Shown here in pieces: positions 5,517 to 9,649 of a stretch of DNA of 9,649 nt. Under the pieces are notes generated by a model. The model worked only from the letters and a program-made list of their open reading frames with translations. It did not search any database and was not told the origin of the DNA. This stretch comes from Paludibacteraceae bacterium (GTDB taxonomy: Bacteria > Bacteroidota > Bacteroidia > Bacteroidales > Paludibacteraceae). The stretch lies in contig JAEDFN010000054.1 in NCBI GenBank assembly GCA_016292775.1, positions 1-9,649 of the forward strand, written 5' to 3'. Each line of letters starts with the position of its first letter. Position 1 is the first letter of the stretch. Position numbers and translations under genes: made by a program.

Positions 5517-5999
5517 TTACAACTTATAAATAAGAGCAACGGCATAAGCAGCAATACCCTCCTTATTACCGACAAAACCGAGTCCTTCGGTAGTAGTTGC
5601 TTTAATACTGACATTATCTACATCTACCATTAAAATTTCGGCAAGCAGGGATTGCATTTGAGGGATAAAGGGATTTAATTTAGGTTTTTCCGCACACACA
5701 GTAGCATCGATATTGGCTATAGCATACCCCTTATCAGCGATAAGTTTGACGCATTCCGCAAGAAGTACTTTGCTATCCGCGCCCTTATATTTAGGGTCGT
5801 TATCCGGGAAATGGAAACCTATATCGCGCAAATTGGCGGCACCGAGGATGGCGTCGCAAATAGCGTGAATAAGAACGTCGGCATCGGAATGACCGAGTAG
5901 GCCGAACTGATAATCTATCTTAACGCCCCCGATAAAGAGGTCTCTATCCGGCACCAAGCGATGGACATCATATCCCATTCCAATTCTAAAAGCATTCAT
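5517..5999 (-). CDS. ispF: 2-C-methyl-D-erythritol 2,4-cyclodiphosphate synthase
   Basis: This enzyme converts CDP-methylerythritol 2-phosphate to the cyclic diphosphate and CMP in the MEP pathway. Counting from ATG 5999, the protein has 160 residues, the usual IspF length. The Zn ligands are D11 and H13 in GMGYDVHRL and H45 in SDADVLIHAICDA (38-50). The region HFPDNDPKYKGADS and the terminal ATTTEGLGFVGNKEGIAA block, which holds the CDP-binding and catalytic threonine-glutamate, are intact. The frame is open upstream to an ATG at 6038, but those 13 extra residues would be read through a transcription terminator hairpin and have no counterpart in IspF, so the shorter start is chosen. The start codon lies only 12 bases beyond the base of that hairpin. 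IspE, an earlier enzyme of the pathway, is encoded at the left edge on the other strand. The acyltransferase gene follows after 23 bases. Confidence 0.95.
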   Translation of the reverse strand: MNAFRIGMGYDVHRLVPDRDLFIGGVKIDYQFGLLGHSDADVLIHAICDAILGAANLRDIGFHFPDNDPKYKGADSKVLLAECVKLIADKGYAIANIDATVCAEKPKLNPFIPQMQSLLAEILMVDVDNVSIKATTTEGLGFVGNKEGIAAYAVALIYKL

Positions 6000-6000
6000 A

Positions 6001-6047
6001 ACAAACAAAAAGCGAGAATAGTATATTAATAAACACACTATCCTCGC
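6001..6047 (-). terminator. Hairpin terminator between porV and ispF
   Basis: Read on the minus strand, GCGAGGATAGT (6047-6037) pairs with ACTATTCTCGC (6022-6012) over 11 bases with a single G-U pair and a 14-base loop. TTTTTGTTTGT (6011-6001) follows. It should end or attenuate the porV transcript. Its T tract runs almost to the ispF start codon at 5999, so ispF has no room for a normal promoter after it. Confidence 0.8.
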
Positions 6048-6071
6048 AATATATGGTTAATAAAAATTCAA

Positions 6072-7274
6072 TTATTTCTTTCTATCAGCAAGAGCTTTAA
6101 TACCATCAACGTCAAACGCTAAGGAGAATCGCAGTGTTTGGTCGAGAGGATTGCTTTGAACTGCGGATAATACATATCCTACATCGAGTTTGAAAGCAGA
6201 CAATCTAAAGCCGACACCGAAGGTAAAATATTTACGATTACCTTTTACGCGAGACTCGTTATTATAACCTACACGAGCGAAGAATTGCTCGTTATAAGCG
6301 TATTCAATACCGGCAGCCCAGTTAAACTCTTTCATCTCTTCTGCGAAACCGCCCGGAGCATCACACCATGACATACCGAGACCGCGCATTACAGAGATAT
6401 TGTTGTATTGCTCTGCAGACATTGACCAAGTGTTTTCGTCATTAGGATCGTAGCCCTCGGTAAAGCGAGAGAGGCGAGAAGGCACCATAGTTCTGTTTGT
6501 TTCCAAAGCAATTTGCAAACGGTTGTAATCATCGAAAGGAACGAGATAAGATACACCTAAACGGAGGTTTAGAGGTAAAAGGTTGTAGTTATCACCCTTA
6601 TCATAAGTAATACGAGTACCGATATTTGAAATATTAAAACCGAAACGGAAATAAGAGGTACCGCTGTTAATATCGATAGGTAAGTTATAATAACCATTGA
6701 TATCGGCGGCAAAAGCATAACCGGTGTAATAGTTAGGGTCGTTTTTAGCACTCAAATCGGAAGCCACCAAACGGAGAACAACACCCATAGAGAAATTCTC
6801 GGCAAGAATACGAGAATAACCGAGGTCGAAAGCTATTTCATAAGGGTTTGCAGTGATACCGATAGCGTCGGGACTTTCGCGCAAAACTACTTGACCTAAA
6901 GAGAAATAACGCAAAGAAGCACTGATAGTACCTGCAGCTTTACTTGGTGTATAGTAACCGGCGAGATAAGCAAGATTAATATCACTGATACCTAATCTTC
7001 TCAACCATGGAGTATAAGAAAAAGCAAAACCGGCACTGCTTTCATTTAGAGCATATTTAGATGAATTCCAAAACTGTGAATTTATATCACTACTTGTAGA
7101 AACACCTACATCACCCATACCGCCACCAACGGCATCAGGGTTTATTGACAACGAAGGAACACCTGTTACTAATGGGTTAAGTGATTCATAATCACCTGCG
7201 CTCCCGCCTTCTGACTGTGCAAAAAGCATAACAGATGCGCATAACATCATCAAGGATAACAAAGTTTTTTTCAT
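6072..7274 (-). CDS. porV: Type IX secretion system outer-membrane protein PorV (LptO)
   Basis: This 400-residue protein has a signal peptide (cleavage likely after LFA, about 19/20) and a mature part with the FadL-like barrel character of PorV. Recognisable are the N-terminal PDAVGGGMGDVGVSTS segment (46-61), the repeated glycine and aromatic barrel strands, and the terminal NPLDQTLRFSLAFDV (376-390). The length agrees with known PorV proteins. PorV binds the conserved C-terminal domain of T9SS cargo as it leaves the SprA translocon and delivers it to the PorU sortase, which it also holds at the outer membrane. In Porphyromonas gingivalis porU and porV are adjacent (PG0026, PG0027), and the same order is seen here. 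A promoter of its own overlaps the end of porU, giving a leader of about 105 bases. A hairpin terminator follows 24 bases after the stop. Confidence 0.94.
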   Translation of the reverse strand: MKKTLLSLMMLCASVMLFAQSEGGSAGDYESLNPLVTGVPSLSINPDAVGGGMGDVGVSTSSDINSQFWNSSKYALNESSAGFAFSYTPWLRRLGISDINLAYLAGYYTPSKAAGTISASLRYFSLGQVVLRESPDAIGITANPYEIAFDLGYSRILAENFSMGVVLRLVASDLSAKNDPNYYTGYAFAADINGYYNLPIDINSGTSYFRFGFNISNIGTRITYDKGDNYNLLPLNLRLGVSYLVPFDDYNRLQIALETNRTMVPSRLSRFTEGYDPNDENTWSMSAEQYNNISVMRGLGMSWCDAPGGFAEEMKEFNWAAGIEYAYNEQFFARVGYNNESRVKGNRKYFTFGVGFRLSAFKLDVGYVLSAVQSNPLDQTLRFSLAFDVDGIKALADRKK

Positions 7275-7387
7275 AAAAGATTATATTAAAATATTATTTT
7301 TCAATCATTTATAGAATATTTTCAAGAAAAAAGAAACAGGTAGATGATTACAAACTCAGAATCAAAACCTTTCTTCTTTTCAAAACG

Positions 7388-7419
7388 CAAAGGTAATAAA
7401 ATTATTGTTTACGAACAAA
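7388..7419 (-). promoter_or_regulatory. Bacteroidota-type promoter for porV, overlapping the end of porU
   Basis: On the minus strand TTTG (7419-7416) and TACCTTTG (7395-7388) are spaced by exactly 20 bases, a full consensus match. The -33 element lies within the last codons of porU (stop 7404-7402). Predicted transcription starts near 7380, so the porV leader is about 105 bases. It contains a weak all-AT inverted repeat, AAAATATT/AATATTTT (7288-7295 with 7315-7322), just ahead of the start codon. Confidence 0.75.
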
Positions 7420-9649
7420 CAATTTCAAAGATTTAAAGGTTTTATTCCCATTACTATCTATTAATAAGATTTTTACGAGATAAAAACCATCGTATAAATT
7501 AGCCTCATTTACATTAAAATTAAATAAAATTTGGCTGGAATTATCGGTTACAACTGCGGCGGAAGTAGACCATAATAACAAACCGGTAGCATCGTAAACG
7601 AAAATTTTCATATCTAAAGGTTGGTTAGGGCGGTTATGAGAGATAACAAAATTTGAATACTCCACAGCAGGATTCGGATAAGCGAAAGCATCATAAGAGT
7701 TTATTTTATTCTTCTCATCCACAACGAAAGAGAGTTCTGCCGTAGATGGGTTATTTTGCATATCCCATACTCTAAACAGGAGTTTATGTTTTCCTTTAGT
7801 CAGATTTGAAAACGGATAATAAACTACACCTGAGGTATATGAGTTTAAGTCCGACTGATAATATCTATTCAGCACCACTTCGGTTTTAGGGTCATCATCA
7901 AGGCGCACGATAATATCATGTCCAATGCCGGACCCGATAGTATTAATACCACTTTCATCCTTTACCTCTGCAATAAAAAGAGGACTATCATTAACCTTAT
8001 CACCATCAACAAAGAAAGGGGTGTTGAGATATAACTTCACAATCGGCCCTTCTGATTCTTCAACGGCATCGGGATTTTCTCCCCCAATAATAAAATTGTC
8101 GAAAGTACCATTAGCATCGATATTACGGGTAGAATCAGCAGCATAGAGCACCATTCTACCGGCGCCGAAATTATAACGAATATCCTTAGGCACGATAAAA
8201 GAGCCATTAAAAGAGCCATTTACGACAACCACCTTACCGGAAAAAATCGGATTCGGGCGATATTTGTATTTAAAAGTCGGCGAAGCCTCGGCACCATCAT
8301 TACTTAAAGTAGTAAGTATTTCTTCCTTATCAAAGACTACGATTTTAGCAAAACCATTGAAATTTTTATCAATATCAGAAGAAACAACATCAACTACAGA
8401 TCCGGAAATATTCACCACATCAAGGGCGCCGATAGTATCCAAAACGGAAGCTGGATTACCATTAATAGAATCCAACACTACCTTATGAGAACGAGGGAAA
8501 TTCAAAGCCACAGCGGGATCACCTAAAAGGATAAAACTCAATCTGTTTGAGTCATAACTATTTGCCAATGAATTTTTTGCCGATTTCAGCGCATTACCCA
8601 CCGTAGTAGGGCGAAGTGTAGTATTATCTGTTTTCAGCAAAGAGTTCACTAAAGCGAGATTAAGGGCTGTATTTTGAGCAGAAAGAACTGTACGGGTAGT
8701 AGAAACCAAGCCCATAGCACCACCCTTAGGATTTGTGAGTAATTTCTCACCTGCAGAGACAAGAAAATTATCGAAACGAGAGAAATCACAAGTAGCAGTT
8801 ACCCACAAAGGCAATCGAGTATTATAGAAATTATCGATATCATCAACCGTCAACACCTGCTCGTTTGCCCATCCATATATACCACCATGACCATTGTAAT
8901 TTACCATCAGCACTCCGGACTGCACATAATCCAAAAACTCTTTTCTTAACGCCGGATAATACTCCCCTGTAGAGGTAACCTCTTGCTTGTAAGAGTCGAA
9001 ATAAAGTTTGCGGATAAGCAATTCGGGATACAATAATGCGGTACGATTACAAACAGTATCCGCACTACGAATATGCTCATTAGCATCACCGTCATCAGCA
9101 AGATAAATAGCCTGGTTCTTCCAATCATCCAAATCATCATCACTGATATATCTTATAATCTTATCCACAACACTCTCTGCTTGCGATGCATCATAAACGG
9201 GGATACGACCGACAGCGATATTCATCTTATCGGAAACCAAATTTCCTCCACTATTATCATCCAGCAATGCGAAATAATCGTCAGTAGTATATGAGTCGAC
9301 ATCCGAAAACGAGAGTTCGGATTGGTACGTCAGCAAGCGATAAATATTTACGGAGGTATTATTCTTCAAAATTTCGCGATTATCGAAAGAGCCATCTCCG
9401 AAAAGAATCAAATATTTCGGTTGGAGAGAGGCATTACCATCAGCCCTATCGTAAAGCATTTTCATCAATCTGCGATAGGCAGTTGCATCCTTTGTACCCG
9501 AAGAAAATTCGTTATACACCTCATCATCGGTAACAACGGCTACGGAAAGAGCATCGTAATACTCATGAGCCGAAGCGAGTCGCCTTGCAGAAGAGAGAAA
9601 TTCTTCAGGTGAAATAATCACCATATCCACTTGCGGCAAAGCATGTAGA
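7402..9649 (-). CDS. porU: Type IX secretion system sortase PorU (C25 peptidase), 5' end outside the window
   Basis: The frame is open from the right edge, giving about 748 residues without the N-terminus (P. gingivalis PorU has about 1158). PorU is the gingipain-like surface enzyme that removes the C-terminal sorting domain of T9SS cargo and joins the cargo to anionic lipopolysaccharide. Residue numbers here start at the TTG codon at 9639, which is not the true start. The C25 domain covers about 1-385. The catalytic histidine is H251 in NYNGHGG and the nucleophile is C284 in WVTATCDFSRFDN, both intact. The domain closes with LLGDPAVALNFP (371-382). All-beta, Ig-like segments follow, then a T9SS type A sorting-like domain (about 654-745: YPNPA, DMKIFVYDATG, GFYLVKI). 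PorU is known to keep its own such domain uncleaved for docking on PorV. No terminator lies before porV, so readthrough from porU is possible. Confidence 0.93.
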   Translation of the reverse strand, partial: LHALPQVDMVIISPEEFLSSARRLASAHEYYDALSVAVVTDDEVYNEFSSGTKDATAYRRLMKMLYDRADGNASLQPKYLILFGDGSFDNREILKNNTSVNIYRLLTYQSELSFSDVDSYTTDDYFALLDDNSGGNLVSDKMNIAVGRIPVYDASQAESVVDKIIRYISDDDLDDWKNQAIYLADDGDANEHIRSADTVCNRTALLYPELLIRKLYFDSYKQEVTSTGEYYPALRKEFLDYVQSGVLMVNYNGHGGIYGWANEQVLTVDDIDNFYNTRLPLWVTATCDFSRFDNFLVSAGEKLLTNPKGGAMGLVSTTRTVLSAQNTALNLALVNSLLKTDNTTLRPTTVGNALKSAKNSLANSYDSNRLSFILLGDPAVALNFPRSHKVVLDSINGNPASVLDTIGALDVVNISGSVVDVVSSDIDKNFNGFAKIVVFDKEEILTTLSNDGAEASPTFKYKYRPNPIFSGKVVVVNGSFNGSFIVPKDIRYNFGAGRMVLYAADSTRNIDANGTFDNFIIGGENPDAVEESEGPIVKLYLNTPFFVDGDKVNDSPLFIAEVKDESGINTIGSGIGHDIIVRLDDDPKTEVVLNRYYQSDLNSYTSGVVYYPFSNLTKGKHKLLFRVWDMQNNPSTAELSFVVDEKNKINSYDAFAYPNPAVEYSNFVISHNRPNQPLDMKIFVYDATGLLLWSTSAAVVTDNSSQILFNFNVNEANLYDGFYLVKILLIDSNGNKTFKSLKLFVRKQ

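Noticed and set aside
6000..6038. A longer ispF starting at ATG 6038
   Set aside because: The added residues would be encoded by the terminator hairpin and have no counterpart in IspF, whose N-terminus lies at the MGYDVHRL motif.
9073..9612. Three plus-strand open frames opposite porU (9073-9294, 9291-9533, 9322-9612)
   Set aside because: They overlap each other and the conserved C25 domain on the other strand, and they show no protein features.
1..9649. CRISPR array, insertion sequence, phage or defence genes
   Set aside because: I found no spaced direct repeats, transposase or integrase motifs, or defence domains; every stretch longer than 300 bases is occupied by a gene.

Overview
The window looks like the chromosome of an anaerobic Bacteroidales-type bacterium (phylum Bacteroidota). 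The reasons are its AT-rich DNA, promoters of the Bacteroidota form (TTTG, about 20 bases, TAnnTTTG), the lack of strong Shine-Dalgarno sequences, and genes of the type IX secretion system (porU, porV), which is essentially confined to this phylum. It reads as ordinary chromosome. I see no insertion sequence, phage gene, integrase, CRISPR array or plasmid function. Genus cannot be fixed from the sequence. Because porU and porV are present, a T9SS-bearing lineage (Porphyromonadaceae, Tannerellaceae, Odoribacteraceae or similar) is likelier than a typical Bacteroides.

The left block (about 1-2240) is on the plus strand. It opens with the 3' end of ispE (MEP isoprenoid pathway), which overlaps an acyl-ACP thioesterase by four bases. 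A small orphan lipoprotein follows, with its own promoter and a perfect terminator hairpin. Next come a strong promoter, tRNA-Ser(UGA), and the zinc-free type B ribosomal protein L31, closed by a textbook terminator. Directly against that terminator lies an open frame for a LytTR DNA-binding domain with no receiver domain and no ATG, probably the remnant of a response regulator.

The right block (2260-9649) is entirely on the minus strand and is described here in order of transcription. It begins with porU (C25-type sortase of the T9SS, 5' end outside the window). Then comes porV (outer-membrane partner of PorU) with its own promoter overlapping the porU stop, followed by a hairpin terminator. 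Next are ispF, a FemAB/GNAT-like acyltransferase, a predicted outer-membrane beta-barrel, a calcineurin-like metallophosphatase lipoprotein, and a zinc-ribbon Nudix hydrolase. The genes from ispF to Nudix are packed with gaps of 14-23 bases or overlaps of 4-13 bases, so they probably form one transcript.

Functionally, PorU and PorV work together on the cell surface: PorV shuttles or anchors secreted C-terminal-domain proteins, and PorU cleaves their sorting domain and attaches them to A-LPS. The acyltransferase, barrel and lipoprotein phosphatase next to them all look like envelope proteins. A T9SS or surface-glycan role for them is inference only. The most interesting items are the headless LytTR frame, the hairpin sitting 12 bases before the ispF start codon, the porV promoter inside the porU 3' end, and the uncharacterised overlapping envelope genes.
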